From the NCBI RefSeq assembly GCF_018777395.1, contig NZ_JAFJYC010000001.1, forward strand, positions 1,364,001 through 1,428,000: 64,000 nucleotides of DNA, in the 5' to 3' direction. The translations under genes were made by a program, and so were the position numbers. How positions within the stretch are numbered: the stretch's first letter is position 1; each line of letters begins with the position of its first letter. Shown here piece by piece: positions 36,585 through 47,961 of this stretch. This stretch comes from Candidatus Sodalis endolongispinus (GTDB taxonomy: Bacteria > Pseudomonadota > Gammaproteobacteria > Enterobacterales > Enterobacteriaceae). The notes beneath the pieces are model-generated. The model saw only the letters and a program-made list of their open reading frames with translations. It was not told where the DNA came from and searched no databases.

Positions 36585-38593
36585 ATGCGGATAATCGAAA
36601 CGGTCTGGATCCCCCTGTCGGACGGCTGCCGTCTGGCCGCCCGCGTGTGGCTGCCGGACGCGACGACGCCGGTACCCGCCATTCTGGAATACCTGCCCTA
36701 CCGCCGCCGCGACCGGCACCGCGGTGATGATGGCGTGCTGCATCCCGGCCTCGCCGGCTGCGGCTATGCTGTCCTGCGTGTCGACATGCGCGGCGCCGGC
36801 GACTCCGACGGCGTGATGAACGATGAATATACCCCTCAGGAATGGCGCGATGCCTGCGAAGTGATCGCCTGGATTGCCGCGCAGGACTGGTGCAGCGGCA
36901 ACGTGGGGCTGATTGGCATCTCCTGGATCGGTTTCAACGCGCTGCAAATCGCCGCCCTGCGACCGCCGGCGCTTAAAGCGGTGGTTACCGCCTGCTCCAC
37001 CGACGATCGCTACGCCGACGATATGCATTATATGGGCGGCGCCCTGCTGAACGACAATCTGCAATATGGCGCCACCCTGTTTACCTGGACGCCGACGCCG
37101 CCGGACCCGGCTATCGTCGGTGACCACTGGAAAGCGATGTGGCTGGAACGCCTCAACGCCATGTCACTGCCGTCCGCAGCACGCTGGATGCAACACCCCC
37201 GGCGCGACGACTACTGACGGAGCGGATCGGTTTGTGAGGACTACGACCGAATCACCGTGCCGGTACTGGCGGTGGGCGGTTGGGCAGACGGCTATACCAA
37301 CACCGTGCTGCGCCTGTTGTAAAATCTGCGTGGCCCGCGCAAAGGGCTCATCGGCCCTTGGGGACACGAATTTCCCCATATCGCCACACCGGGACCGCGC
37401 ATCGATTTTATCGGCTATGTCCAGCGTTGGTTCGATCACTGGCTTAAAGGACAAGAGACCGGGATGATGGAGGAACCGATGCTGACCTACTGGCAGCAAC
37501 GGCCGGAGCCGCCCCGCGCCCGGTACGAGCAGCGGCAGGGTAGGTGGGCGGCGGAACGTCGCTGGCCGTCCGCGGATGTCCAGGCGCGCACGCTGCATCT
37601 GGCGCCCGGTCGGCTCCAGGACGCGCCGGCAAAGTTTACCGCCACCCTATGTTCTCCGGCCACCACCGGCCTGGCGTCGGGCGAGTGGTGTCCATACGGC
37701 TGGGGACCGGATATGCCGGGGGATCAACGCGAGGATGACGCCGGCTCTTTGTGCTTTGATGCGCCTGTCGCCACCACGGCGCAACAGCTTCTCGGCCGGG
37801 CCCAGGTGCGGCTGCGGCTATGCTCGGACAATCCCCTGGCGATGCTGGCGGTACGCCTGAATGCCGTGGCGCCGGACGGCGTAGCAATCCGGATAAGCTA
37901 TGGATTATTAAATTTTGCGGCGCGTAACGGCTTCGATCGCGCCGAACCGCTGGTGCCGGGACATTATTACGACGTAAGCGTGATGCTGAAAGCGGTAGCG
38001 TTCATCCTGCCGGCGGGCTACCGTCTGCGCGTTGCGCTTTCGACAAGCTATTGGCCGCTGGCGGCGCCGCTGCCGGTGCGCCATGTGTTGACGGTGCAAA
38101 GCGGCAGCCTGGTTTTGCCGCTGCGCGATCCCGAGGCCGCAACCTGCCCGCCGCCGGCGCTGGGCGAGCCCTGGTCTCCGCCGCCTGTCCCGGCGCGGGT
38201 GCTGGTGGCGCCAGCCCGCTGGCGCCAGCGTCTGACCCGGGATATGGACGATGGCGAGACCACGCTTGAGGTCGTGCGCAATCTCGGCGCGCTGACGTTG
38301 GAAGAGACCGGGCTACGTCTTGAGGCGCTGGGCCGCTAAACCTATTGCGTCAATGCCCATGACCCCGCCGGCGCCCGCTCCGAAGCCTGGCGCAGCGCCG
38401 GTTTTCATCGCGGCGATTGGCAGGCGCGGTTGGAAATTCATAGCCTGCTCACCGCCGACGCCGGCGGCTGGCGGTTGGCGGTTGGCGGTTGGAATCCACC
38501 CTCGACGCCTGGGATGGCGAGGAGCACTGTTTCTCCCGGCGCTGGCGGCACGACTTTCCATTTTATCCTGCCCAGGGAGACGAGCCCGCATGA
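36585..38593 (+). pseudogene. CocE/NonD-type serine hydrolase (copy 1), three nonsense codons and a frameshift
   Basis: Alpha/beta-hydrolase domain (residues 1-~290) with WLPDATTPVPAILEYLPYRR, VDMRGAGDSDG and the nucleophile elbow IGISWIGF. Then comes the galactose-binding-like X-Pro dipeptidyl-peptidase C domain (LRLCSDNPLAMLAVRLNAV, AGYRLRVALSTSYWPL). TGA 37215-37217, TAA 37319-37321 and TAA 38337-38339 are all in register. The frame then shifts at a TGGCGGT x3 tract (38469-38489) and ends DEPA, TGA. The elbow has Ile where the paralogue has Gly (GISWGG). The end overlaps the nitrilase ATG (38590). Confidence 0.85.
38469..38489 (+). repeat. TGGCGGT x3 heptanucleotide tract in hydrolase pseudogene
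   Basis: Three perfect heptamers exactly where the reading frame changes. Loss of two units or gain of one restores a continuous frame into LESTLDAWDGEEH. Slippage is therefore the likely cause of the frameshift. Confidence 0.75.
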
Positions 38594-39382
38594 GGATTGG
38601 CATCATCCAAACCGCCGACGCGCCGACGGATATCGCCACCGTTCCCGACTGGCTGGATGACGCCGTGGCCGCAGCGCCGGCGGCGGATCTGCTGCTGTTG
38701 CCGGAGCTGGCGCTGTGCGGGTATCAACACCAGGATGCCATCCGGCGCATGGCGCTGCCCTCTTCGGGCGAAACGCTGCGCCGATTAGCGGCGCTGGCGC
38801 GCGCGGCGTCAGGCGCTGGTATTCGGCTATGCGGAAAGTGACGGCGAAGCGCGCTATAACGCCATGCTGGCCATTGACGCGCAGGGCAACGTCTGCGCCA
38901 ATTACCGAAAGATCCATCTCTGGTCGGGGTATGAACAGGCGTTATTTAGCGCCGGCGATCGGCTGACGGGATTTTCACTGCAGGGGTTCAGTTTCGGCAT
39001 GGCAATTTGCTATGACCTGGATTTTCCGGAGCTGGTCCGCGCCCAGGCCTTAACCGGTATGGATTGCCTGTTGTGTATCAGCGCCACGCCCAGCGGCTAT
39101 GACGTGGTGCCGCGCCATGTCGTGCCGGCGCGGGCGTACGAAAACGGCTGCTACATCGCTTTTGCCAACCGCAGTGACGGCGATGGCGCATTCGCCTGTA
39201 TCGGTCAAAGCCGCATCGTCGGCCCCGACGGCGGCATTCTGGCCAGCGCGCCTGCCGCGGGCGCCTTCACGCTCAGCGCTACGCTGGACCGTCAAATGCT
39301 GACGCGCTGGCGTCGGCTGCATCCCTGGGCGACCGACCGCCGTCATGACCAGTACCTCAACGGCATTATGCCCGCCGATTAG
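38590..39382 (+). pseudogene. Nitrilase-superfamily amidohydrolase, frameshifted
   Basis: About 264 codons. The catalytic triad is visible: Glu in LLLPELALCGY (~residue 39), Lys in NYRKIHLW and Cys in GMAICYDLDFPELVR. The frame shifts near 38800-38815, between LARAA and QALVFGYAESDGE. The family hydrolyses C-N bonds in amides, carbamoyl compounds and omega-amides. Translational overlap with the CocE-type gene suggests a two-step hydrolysis: ester or peptide bond, then amide. Confidence 0.85.
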
Positions 39383-39426
39383 CGCCGTTCCCTCGCGATA
39401 AGGCCGCTCATCGCGCCTGCGCTGTC

Positions 39427-40358
39427 TCAACCCCCGGGGAGCACGCCGAAGGTGCGCCGAAACCAGCCAGCGAAATGGGACGTGGAACTGAATCCCACCG
39501 AGACGGCAATATCGATAATCGACCGGTCGGAGTAAATCAGCATCTCGCGCGCCTGATCCAGCCGCAGCTCCAGATAATAACGTTGCGGCGTCTTGCCAAC
39601 ATGTCGGCCGAATAAGCGTTCCAGCTGGCGCGTGCCCACCCCCACCTGCTGCGACACCGCCGACAGCGCAAGCGGCTCCTCGAAAGTGGACTGCATTACC
39701 GCGATCGCCGCACTCAGCACCGGCGGCAGCAGCGACCGATGTGGGCGGTGACCGCGCTGATCGTCCGCCGCACTGCGGATCCGCTCATGGTGGAACTGGT
39801 TCGCCACCGCGGTGGCGCGGCCGTCACCGTGACGTTCGCCAATCAGATTAAGCATCATATCCATCGCCGCGGTACCGCCGGAACAGGTTAAACGGTTACG
39901 GTCAATTTCAAAGATTTTGCGGGTACATTCGATTTCCGGGTAACTTTCCACAAACGCGGCGTGGCTTTCCCAGTGAATGGTGCATCGGTAGCCGTTTAGT
40001 AGCCAGCATTTCGCCAGCAGGAACGTTCCGGTGGACAAAGATCCGATAAACAGGCCGGCGCGCGCCGCCTGGCGCTTTGATAGCCTCGCTCGAACTGCGG
40101 CGCCACTACCCGCTCGCCACCGCAAATAAAAAGATAATGGGAGTCTGCCAGCACATCATGAATGGGACATGTCGGAAAGGGAATACCGTTGGCGGCGGTG
40201 ACCGGTTCGCCGTTCAGGCTGGCCAAATGCCACGTAAAGGCGCGTTCCTTGAATAAGCGGTTATAGGAACGCAGCGGCTCAATCGCCGAAGCCAGGCTCA
40301 TCATGGAAAAATCATGGCCCAGCAAAAAAGTGAAAACGGTGGGTTCAACGGATGGCAT
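39427..40358 (-). pseudogene. GlxA-type AraC regulator (DJ-1/PfpI plus AraC domain), frameshifted
   Basis: The N-terminal part from 40358 (TVFTFLLGHDFSMMSLASAI, PLRSYNRLF, SHYLFICGG) is the DJ-1-like sensor of GlxA-type regulators. The C-terminal part has the AraC motifs VSQQVGVGTRQLERLFGRHV and IDIAVSVGFSSTSHFAGWFR. They are in different frames, joined near 40075-40085 where one base is missing before LSKRQAARAGLF. Such regulators often control carnitine, betaine or opine catabolism. Here it lies between the two hydrolase genes and likely governed the cluster. Confidence 0.85.
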
Positions 40359-40393
40359 GGACGTTTATCGCTTCCCATGAAGAAAAAACACCG

Positions 40394-42305
40394 TCAAGGC
40401 CCGGCTCGAAGGCGCTGGCCCGGTTTAGCGCGAACGGCCGCACGCCGTTCCCGTTTACCATGACTGTACCGTTTCCGCTGTGTTTCAGCTATCCCCGCCG
40501 CCGTTTTCATCGCGGTGGCGAGAGGGGAAACCTCGTTTTCCCACGCCTGATAACGCGACGTCAACACCAGCCCCCCCGCCTGCCAGGCAAGCTCAGTATC
40601 GCATTCCAGCTTGATATCCCAGCCGGGACGGGTGTAAAGCTGAACACGATGGGCTTCCATGCGCGCGCTCTCCGCCAGCGCGCCAATGGTGTAGACTTCG
40701 TGTCCCTGGCTGCCGAAGCGCAGTTCGCCAATCCGTGTTTGCTGCCGTTGCGCGTCCATGATAACCCGATGTACGCCTGCGCCAACGTCCCATTCCACCT
40801 GGCGGCGGGTCACCTCCGGCGCCACCACCTCATGGGGATGTGGCGGCGCCGAGCGCGGCGCGCCGAATGCCGGCCCGTCGCCGGTAATGGCATCGCTAGG
40901 TCCCGGCAACTGTAATAACGCGCCGTCCGTCCACAGCTGCACCGGCCCTTGACCCGGTTCGGCCCAAACCATTGGCCAATAGGCGGTAGAAAGCGCCAGC
41001 CGCAGCCGGCAGCCGGCTGAAAAGCGATAGGCCACCCCTTTAAGCGATAACCTGACGCGGAATGACTCGCCCGGCGCGACGCTCTTAGGACGCGTAAGCC
41101 GGTGTACGCCGAACGTCACCCGCGCGGAGTGTCCGTCGGCGCTTACTTCATTCAGCCGCAGCACCAGCAAAGCCGAGGGGGAATCGAAGGCCACCGCAAC
41201 ATCCAGCGACGCGTTGCCGCACAGCGACAACGGCGCCGGCGGCTGCAGCAGCAGACGGTTGTCGTCCAAATAGAAATCCGCCCGCGCGTGGCTCGCCGGC
41301 CAGCCCGGCGCGCTCAGCCAATGTCCGCCCAGGGTAATACCGCGAGGATCGGCCCGCAATCCTTCCCCTTGCCAAAGGCGCATCATGGGTTCATCCATAA
41401 TCCCGGTCTCTTCGCCCAGCAGCCATTGCCGCCAAAAGCGCAAACATTCGCCCAGGAAATCAATTGCCGGGCCGGGCACCCCCCCAGGTGGGATAAACGT
41501 GGGTCCAAGGGCCAATCAACCCCTTGCGCGGCGCATCCAGATGCTGCATCAACCGTAAAATGGCATCGCAATAGCCATCGGTCCAGCCGCCAACCGCATA
41601 GACGGCACACTCGATAGCCTGATAATCTTCACAGACCGAGCCGTGGCGCCAGAATGCATCGCGCTCGCTATGCGCCAGCCAGTGGGCCAGCGGCGGCTCC
41701 ATCCCCGCCAGACGTGACAGCCAGCCCTCGCCGACGTGGGCCGGATCCAGCGGTCTGCCCAATTGGGTAAACAGGCCGCTGCCCCATTGCAATACATCCG
41801 TAAGCAGCGCTCCCCCCATGTAATGCACATCGTCGCGATAGCGATCATCGGTGGAGCAGCAGGTAATAATCGCCTTGAGCGCCGGCGGCCGGCGCGCGGC
41901 GATCTGCAGCGCGGCGAACCCGCCCCAGGAAATGCCAATCATGCCGACATTGCCATTACACCACGGCTGACGCGCCAGCCAGGCAATCACCTCTACGGCG
42001 TCATCCTGCTCTTGCGCCAGGTATTCATCGCGCAGCAAACCGTCGGAATTGCCGCTGCCGCGCAAATCGATCCGCAGGGCGGCGATACCGTGGGCGGCAA
42101 AAAACCCGTGCATCATAGCGTCAATCGTCGCGGTGTTGTCCGACTGCCGGTAGGGGATCCACTCCAGCACCAGAGGCGCCGGCGTGGCGTGCTCAGGCAG
42201 CCACAGCCGGGCAGCGATGCGGGTGCCGTACGCCAGCGGCACAAAAATCTGACGATAGGACGGTATCTGTAGCGAAAAATCGACGGTGGATGACGCTTGG
42301 GACAT
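40394..42305 (-). pseudogene. CocE/NonD-type serine hydrolase (copy 2), frameshifted
   Basis: Paralogue of the gene at 36585. N-terminal domain from 42305 with WLPEHATPAPLVLEWIPYRQ, IDLRGSGNSDG and the canonical elbow IGISWGGF. CSTDDRYRDDVHYMGGALL is shared with copy 1. The frame ends early after THVYPTWGG because a G run has seven members (plus-strand C 41479-41485). With six it reads PTWGVPGPAIDFLGECLRF. The C-terminal jelly-roll domain then runs to 40394. Only one lesion, so less decayed than copy 1. Confidence 0.85.
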
Positions 42306-42321
42306 GGGACAGCTCCTGTCG

Positions 42322-43339
42322 CTAAAGTTGTGAGGGCGAGGCCGGCACCCGATGCTGCAACAGCGAGTTGGAGGTCAGATTCTGGGTGAGAATGGCAAAA
42401 CCGATGGGCGCGGCGATAATGGCGCTTAGCCAAAAATGCTGCGACAGCCCCAGCAGGACTTGCGCCAGCGCCAACATGACCGCAGCCCGTAGCGGCCAGG
42501 GCCCCATGGCGCCTATCTGACCGGCGAAGGTGAGCTGTAACGCCGCCAGTAATGCGCCGACGCCAGTAATACTCATTAAAATGCCCGAACCGGTGGGACC
42601 TCCGTGCAACACGGTATCCGCCAGCATGGGTAGAAAGGAAAAATACGGCACGCTGGTGAGACTGCATAGCCCCACCAAGAGCAGAATACGCAGCGCCGGC
42701 GGTATCCTGGCGCAGAAAATCCAGCCCCTCGCCCATCTCGTGCAGCAAACCTTTCAGCCGGGTCGACGGCGGGCGCTGCGGCACGCGAATGGTGAACAAG
42801 AATAGGATCAGCGGCACGTAGGAGGCGGCAATGAAGGCGAAACACCACCCCTCGCCGACGGTATCCACCAATACGCCGCCCAACGCCGGCCCTATCAGGC
42901 GCGCGCCGTTGAAAATCACCGAATTCAGCGCCAGCACATTCGCCAAATCGTCGTGCGCCACCAAATCGACCACCAGCGACTGCCGGACGGGTAAATCAAA
43001 TGCGCTAATCAACCACAGGCCGGTCGCAATGGCTATCGCCAGCGCGCCGGTAATAAGATTGCTCAGCGTCAGCACCGACAGCAACGTGACCAGTAAGGTG
43101 ATGCCGATCTGCGTTGTCAGTACCAGCCGGCGGCGATCGCAGCGGTCGACGATCACGCCGGTAAACAAGCCGAAAAATAAAATCGGCCCCTGGCTGCAAA
43201 ACGCCAACATTCCCAGCAATACGGGCGATGACACCCCCAAACGCCAGATGAGCCAGCCGAGGGCGATGGTATGGACCCAATTGCCAATGACCGACAGCAA
43301 TTGTCCGCCGAAAAACCGGCGATAATTGGCGTGCCGCAC
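42322..43339 (-). pseudogene. MFS transporter (EntS/MFS_3-like), frameshifted and 3'-truncated
   Basis: N-terminus RHANYRRFFGGQLLSVIG then WVHTIALGWLIWRL, the MFS_3 opening. FDLPVRQSLVVDLVAHDDL and GPALGGVLVD follow. The frame shifts near 42700-42712 (RQDT to PALRILLLVGL) and then stops in QHRVPASPSQL, about 100 residues short of family length. It abuts the hydrolase start by 16 bases, so a deletion removed the 3' end. The start may be the GTG at 43339 or upstream. Confidence 0.8.
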
Positions 43340-43499
43340 AAGACATTGCCTGAAGGACGCAATCCCTTTTTAGGCGAAAGGGAAAAACGGGCAGTAGTCA
43401 AGGAAACTCCCACAAACGGCCGCACGCGACAGCTTCCCTCAAGGGAAATGCAGGCGAGACAAGGCCCGGGCTACATCGCCCGGGCAGATAACCGGCGTT

Positions 43500-45077
43500 T
43501 CAGGCGCCGGTGACATCCCGGAACAACGGCCACTGGCCATCGGGCGTCCAGGCACCGTGCACGGTTTTCGGCGTCAACCAGGCGTTGCTGCCATGGTATA
43601 AAAAGACATAGGCGCCCGTCTCTTCCAACTGGTCTTGCAACGTGACATACATGGCCGCCCGTTTCGCCTGATCCAGCTCAACTGCGGCCGCGGCATTGAG
43701 CGCATCCCACTTTTTGTCGCAGGTGCGCTGGGTGTTCCAGATACCGACCTGATCGCAGGTAAACCAGGCGGTGACCCAACTGGCGTCCGGCGCGGTGGTA
43801 AAGGTGGTGAGACGCAACTGGGAATCCTTCCAGGCATCCCCTTCCGACTCCTGCCCCGCGGCGACAAACGCCGCACCGTCCATTTGATTGATTTTGAGAT
43901 CGATCCCCACTTCCGCCAGCTGTGCCTGAATGACCTGGGCCACAGTCCCGCCATCGGTAGAGGTAGAGAGGTCCAGGCGGAGCTGCAACCCCGCAACACC
44001 GGCCTTTCTCAACAACGCTTTCGACTGCTCCGGATCGTAAGGATAGATATTTTTGCTGCGCGCGCCGGCCAGCGGCGGCGGCACCAGACCATAGGCCGGT
44101 TTCACCGCGCCGCCGAAGGTGGCGTCCAGAATGCCAGGGACGTCGATAGCCTGCTGAATAGCCCGACGCACCTGCACATCTTTCAGTTTGGGGTGATCAA
44201 CATTCATGCAGAGCCAGGTGTAGGCCAGCGCAGGCCGTACGGTCAGCGTATTGTCGCCCGGATCGTCGCGGTATTTACCGATAGCGCTAATGTTGATTTT
44301 GGTCATATCCAGATCGCCGGCTTCAAACGCGATCTGGGCGGTATTCAAATCACCAATCGGCACCAGCTGGATTTGATCGTACTCGCTGCGGCGGCCGTTC
44401 CATCCTTCATTACGCACCATCGTCAACCGCTACCGCGGCTGCCAATCGCCGATCTTGTAAGGCCCGGAGCAGGCCGCGGGCGCGGTGCCGATTTTTTTAT
44501 CCTGGGTGGCCTCCAGCGCTTTTTTGCACATAATCAGCCCGGAGGCATGGGGAAGAGTGCTGATAAACAGCGGAGCGAACGGGTGTTTGAGGTGGATAAT
44601 ACCTTCATATTTGCCGGTGACCTCAACGTGGTCCAGCGCTTACCAGTCGGAAGCATAAATCGCCGCCAGCTCTTTGTTTAAAAACCGTTCATAGGATTAT
44701 TTCACGTCCTCGGCGGTCATTTCGCCAAACCCGCCGGTCCATTGGATGCCGGGACGCAGCGCGAAGCGGATGGTAAGCGGGTCGACCTGCTCCAGCGATT
44801 GTGCTGCATCCAGTTGCCAGCCCCAATCGGTCCCCGGTTTGTATTGGCACAGCCCGGAATAAATAGCAAACATCACCATTTCGTCATACCAACCGCTGCG
44901 GTTAGCGGGGTCGAGATTGGTAATGTCAAGGTCATTTTGCACCCGCAGCACCTTGTTCTGGCTATCGGCGGCGAAAACCCGCCGCTGACCGCCCACCACC
45001 AGCGATCCGGACGCGCCAGCGGCCAATACCGCCAGCGTTTTAAGCAACTCACGTCTGTTCATCGACAGGCCTTTCAT
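43500..45077 (-). pseudogene. Peptide/nickel-type ABC substrate-binding protein, three nonsense codons
   Basis: 526-codon frame (SBP_bac_5). The leader MNRRELLKTLAVLAAGASG carries a twin-arginine pair, so Tat export is possible. The family core includes DPLTIRFALRPGIQWTGGFG, TVRPALAYTWLCMNVDHPKL and DVQVRRAIQQAIDVPGIL. In-register stops: TAA 44699-44697 after AEDVK, TAA after ASDW near 44641, and TAG after WQPR near 44430. The start overlaps the ATPase gene stop (ATGA), so it is the last ABC gene of the operon. Confidence 0.85.
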
Positions 45078-46090
45078 GCATGTGTATCCTTAAAAATAAT
45101 GGCGCCGGACCGGGCGGAAGCGTGTGCCGCGCGGAGAAGAGGAAAATGACAGGAAACGTGCTTCCCGCCGGTCATCGGCCGCAGCAGCGGCGCGTCGATG
45201 CGACAGCGGTCTTGCGCCCGTGGGCAGCGGGTATGAAATTCACAACCGGTGGGACGATGGGCAAGCGTCGGGATCTCGCCCGTCAGCGCCCCTTTCCCCG
45301 CCGCGCCGTCGCTGCTTTTGGCGCTTAACAGCGCGGCGGTATAGGGATGCGCCGGCGCGCGAAACAGAGTCGCGGTCGGCCCGCTTTCGACGATGCGTCC
45401 GAGATACATGATGGCGATGTCGTCGGTAACATGGCGGGTGATAGCCAGATTGTGGGTGATCATCAAACAGCTCATGCCCAGCTCGCGCTGCAGGGAAGTG
45501 AGCAAATTCAGCAACTCGCCCTGTACCGATAAATCGAGACCGGCGGTAGGCTCGTCGGCGATAATGATAATGAGTTTCGGTCTGAGCGCCAGCGCCCGCG
45601 CTACCGCCACGCTCCGCGCCTGTCCTCCCGACAGTTGATGCGGGTAACGATCGATAAACGCCGCCGGCAGCCCGACCATCGACAACAGTCGGCTCGCCTC
45701 CGCGCGGCGGTCAATCTCGCGACCGTTGACGCTGAAAGGTTCAGTCACCAGCTTTTCCACGCGCATGCGCGGATCGAGCGCCGCCATCGGATCTTGGAAG
45801 ATAAGGCCAGTGTCGCGCCGGATCCCGCGCCAGGACCAATCGCTGGCGTCCCGTGGCTCGCGGCCGTTGACCTGTACCATGCCGCCGCTAATCGGCGTCA
45901 GGCCGATCACCGCCCGGCCAAGGGTGGTTTTGCCACTGCCGCTTTCGCCGATAAGGCCCAGCGTTTTGCCCGGCGCCACATGCAGGCTAACGCCGGCCAA
46001 TATATCCACCGATCGCACCGCACCCGGTTTGAGCCGGCTGAAGAGACTACCGGTGCGGTAGCGCAACACCAGATCTTTGATTTCAAGCAT
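45074..46090 (-). CDS. Oligopeptide-type ABC transporter ATPase (DppF/OppF-like)
   Basis: 338 residues from ATG 46090. Walker A is GLIGESGSGKTTLGRAV, the Q-loop LIFQDP, the signature HQLSGGQARSVAVARAL, Walker B IADEPTAGLD, the H-loop MITHNL. The oligopeptide-binding C-terminal tail with Cys residues (CEFHTRCPRAQDRC) is present. The strand before Walker B has four Ile (PKLIIIIADEP) from a 6-bp tandem duplication at 45561-45572, two residues more than normal, which may disturb the ATP site. Overlaps the DppD-like gene by 8 bases. Open frame in an otherwise broken operon. Confidence 0.82.
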   Translation of the reverse strand: MLEIKDLVLRYRTGSLFSRLKPGAVRSVDILAGVSLHVAPGKTLGLIGESGSGKTTLGRAVIGLTPISGGMVQVNGREPRDASDWSWRGIRRDTGLIFQDPMAALDPRMRVEKLVTEPFSVNGREIDRRAEASRLLSMVGLPAAFIDRYPHQLSGGQARSVAVARALALRPKLIIIIADEPTAGLDLSVQGELLNLLTSLQRELGMSCLMITHNLAITRHVTDDIAIMYLGRIVESGPTATLFRAPAHPYTAALLSAKSSDGAAGKGALTGEIPTLAHRPTGCEFHTRCPRAQDRCRIDAPLLRPMTGGKHVSCHFPLLRAAHASARSGAIIFKDTHA

Positions 46091-47051
46091 GTGAACCGAC
46101 CTTATGGCAACGTACCGTCCAATCATCTTGTCCCAGACAGGTCAAGGCCGGCGTCACACCGCGACACGGTCCGAAGGCCGGTGCGCAACGGGGCTCAAAA
46201 GGACAACCGACCCGCTCGCCGCCGGGGGGAGGAACGGCGCCGGCGATGAACGGCAATTCGCGGCTGACGCCGGGGATACGCGCCGAATCGCAGGCCAGCA
46301 GCGCCTGGGTATAGGGATGCGATGGCGCGGCAAACAGACGCTCTATCGGCCCCGCCTCGACAATTTCGCCGGCGTACATGACCGCCACCTTGTCGCACAG
46401 CGCGCTGACCAGATGCAAATCGTGGGTGACAAATATAATCGCGCCGTCTACCAGTTTCCGGCTGGCCTTGAGGACCTCCACCACCTGCATTTCCGTCGTG
46501 GCGTCCAGCGCGGTGGTCGGCTCATCGGCTATCAGCAATTCCGGCTCGGTAAGCAACGCCGCGGCGATGGCGATACGTTGGCGAATACCGCCGCTCAGCT
46601 CATGGGGATATTGCGTAAGCCGGCCGGCGGGATCGGAAATGCCTAAGCGTTCCAGCATTTGGCGGGCGCGCTGGCGTTTTTCCGCACGCGTACCGCCCTT
46701 GTGATGCTGAAAAGCGACCAGCTGTCTACCGATCGTCACCACAGGATTAAGCGCGGTAAACGGATCCTGCGAGACGGTGGCGATACCGTTGCCGCGCAGT
46801 TTGCGTCGGCCATCCTCCGGCAGCGTGAGCAAGTCGACGCCGCGGTAGCGCAGTTCACCGCTGGCCCGGTCGTTGGGCGGCAGCAGGGTCAGCATGGCGC
46901 TGACCAACGTTGATTTTCCCGAACCGCTTTCGCCCACCAATACCAGGACTTCGCCCTTATTGACCGTAAGGTTGATGTTGCGTACCGCCTGTAACGGCCC
47001 GCGGGGAGTGTCGTAGCTGACGATTAGCTGATTAATAGTGAGCAATGTCAT
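46083..47051 (-). CDS. Oligopeptide-type ABC transporter ATPase (DppD/OppD-like)
   Basis: 322 residues. Walker A is VLVGESGSGKSTLVSAM, the signature HELSGGIRQRIAIAAALL, Walker B LLIADEPTTALD, the H-loop FVTHDLHL. The C-terminal Cys-rich tail (GCPFEPRCAPAFGPCRG) is typical of dipeptide and oligopeptide importers. The start overlaps the permease stop (ATGA at 47051/47048). No lesion seen. Confidence 0.87.
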   Translation of the reverse strand: MTLLTINQLIVSYDTPRGPLQAVRNINLTVNKGEVLVLVGESGSGKSTLVSAMLTLLPPNDRASGELRYRGVDLLTLPEDGRRKLRGNGIATVSQDPFTALNPVVTIGRQLVAFQHHKGGTRAEKRQRARQMLERLGISDPAGRLTQYPHELSGGIRQRIAIAAALLTEPELLIADEPTTALDATTEMQVVEVLKASRKLVDGAIIFVTHDLHLVSALCDKVAVMYAGEIVEAGPIERLFAAPSHPYTQALLACDSARIPGVSRELPFIAGAVPPPGGERVGCPFEPRCAPAFGPCRGVTPALTCLGQDDWTVRCHKVGSHA

Positions 47052-47961
47052 GCGCGATCGCCTCCGGTATGGTTGGCGGTACGGGGGTCCAGCGCGTCGC
47101 GCAGCGCCTCGCCGAGGAAGGTGAAGCCCAGAGTGGCGAGAACGATTGGCATGCCGGCGGCGATAACGATATGCGGCGCCTGGCGGATGTAGGAGTAGCC
47201 GTCATTGAGTACCGTGCCCCAGCTGGCGTCCGGCGGTTGGATCCCTTGGCAGAGGAAGCTAAGACCCGACTCGATGGCGATCACTGCGGGAATATCCATC
47301 GCCACCATGACCAGCAGGGTGCCGGTCAAATTGGGAATGAGATGCCGGACGACAACGCTGACCGGCGACGCGCCCATGGCCCGGGCCGCGACGATATACT
47401 CCATCCGCTTGAGCACCCGGGTTTGGCTGCGCACCACCCGGAAATACCCCGGCACCATGAAAGTAATAATGATAAGGATAATGGTGGCCAGACTGGAGCC
47501 GGCCATCGTCACCACCGCCAGTGCAAACAAAATCATCGGAATCGACATCAGCGAATCGCACAGCAGCATCAATAGCGTATCGAGCTGGCGCGGCCCGTAG
47601 CCGGCGACCAGCCCGAGCAGTGAACCCAGTAACAAGGCGCCGCCCGTGCCGGCAAAAGCCACCACCATCGCAACGCGCGTGCCGTAAATCAGCCGCGAGA
47701 GAATGTCGCGCCCCAGTTGATCGTTGCCCAGCCAATAGTACATGCTCGGCCCCTTCAACCGCAATATGGCCTTGATAGCGATGGGATTATGCGGCGCCAG
47801 CCAGGGGGCGAACAGCGCACACAATAACAGCGCGATGACGCAGAGTAAGGCGAAGCGTCCGATTCCGGTCGACCAGACCTGACGCAGTACCCGCGCCATG
47901 CCCATCCGCGGCGGGGTGGCGGCGACAGCCTGCGCCGAAGCGCCGTCGACAGTTCAGTCAT
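47048..47961 (-). pseudogene. ABC permease (DppC/OppC-like), N-terminal frameshift
   Basis: Main frame from 47905 or earlier: GNDQLGRDILSRLIYGTRV, the EAA-loop-like AARAMGASPVSVVVRHLIPN and the C-terminal LGFTFLGEALRDALDPR. The natural start MTELS at 47961, coupled to the DppB stop, is in another frame. Shifting near 47944-47950 joins MTELS to DGASAQAVAATPPRMGMARV. A restart at ATG 47905 would still give most of the permease, so partial function cannot be excluded. Confidence 0.7.
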
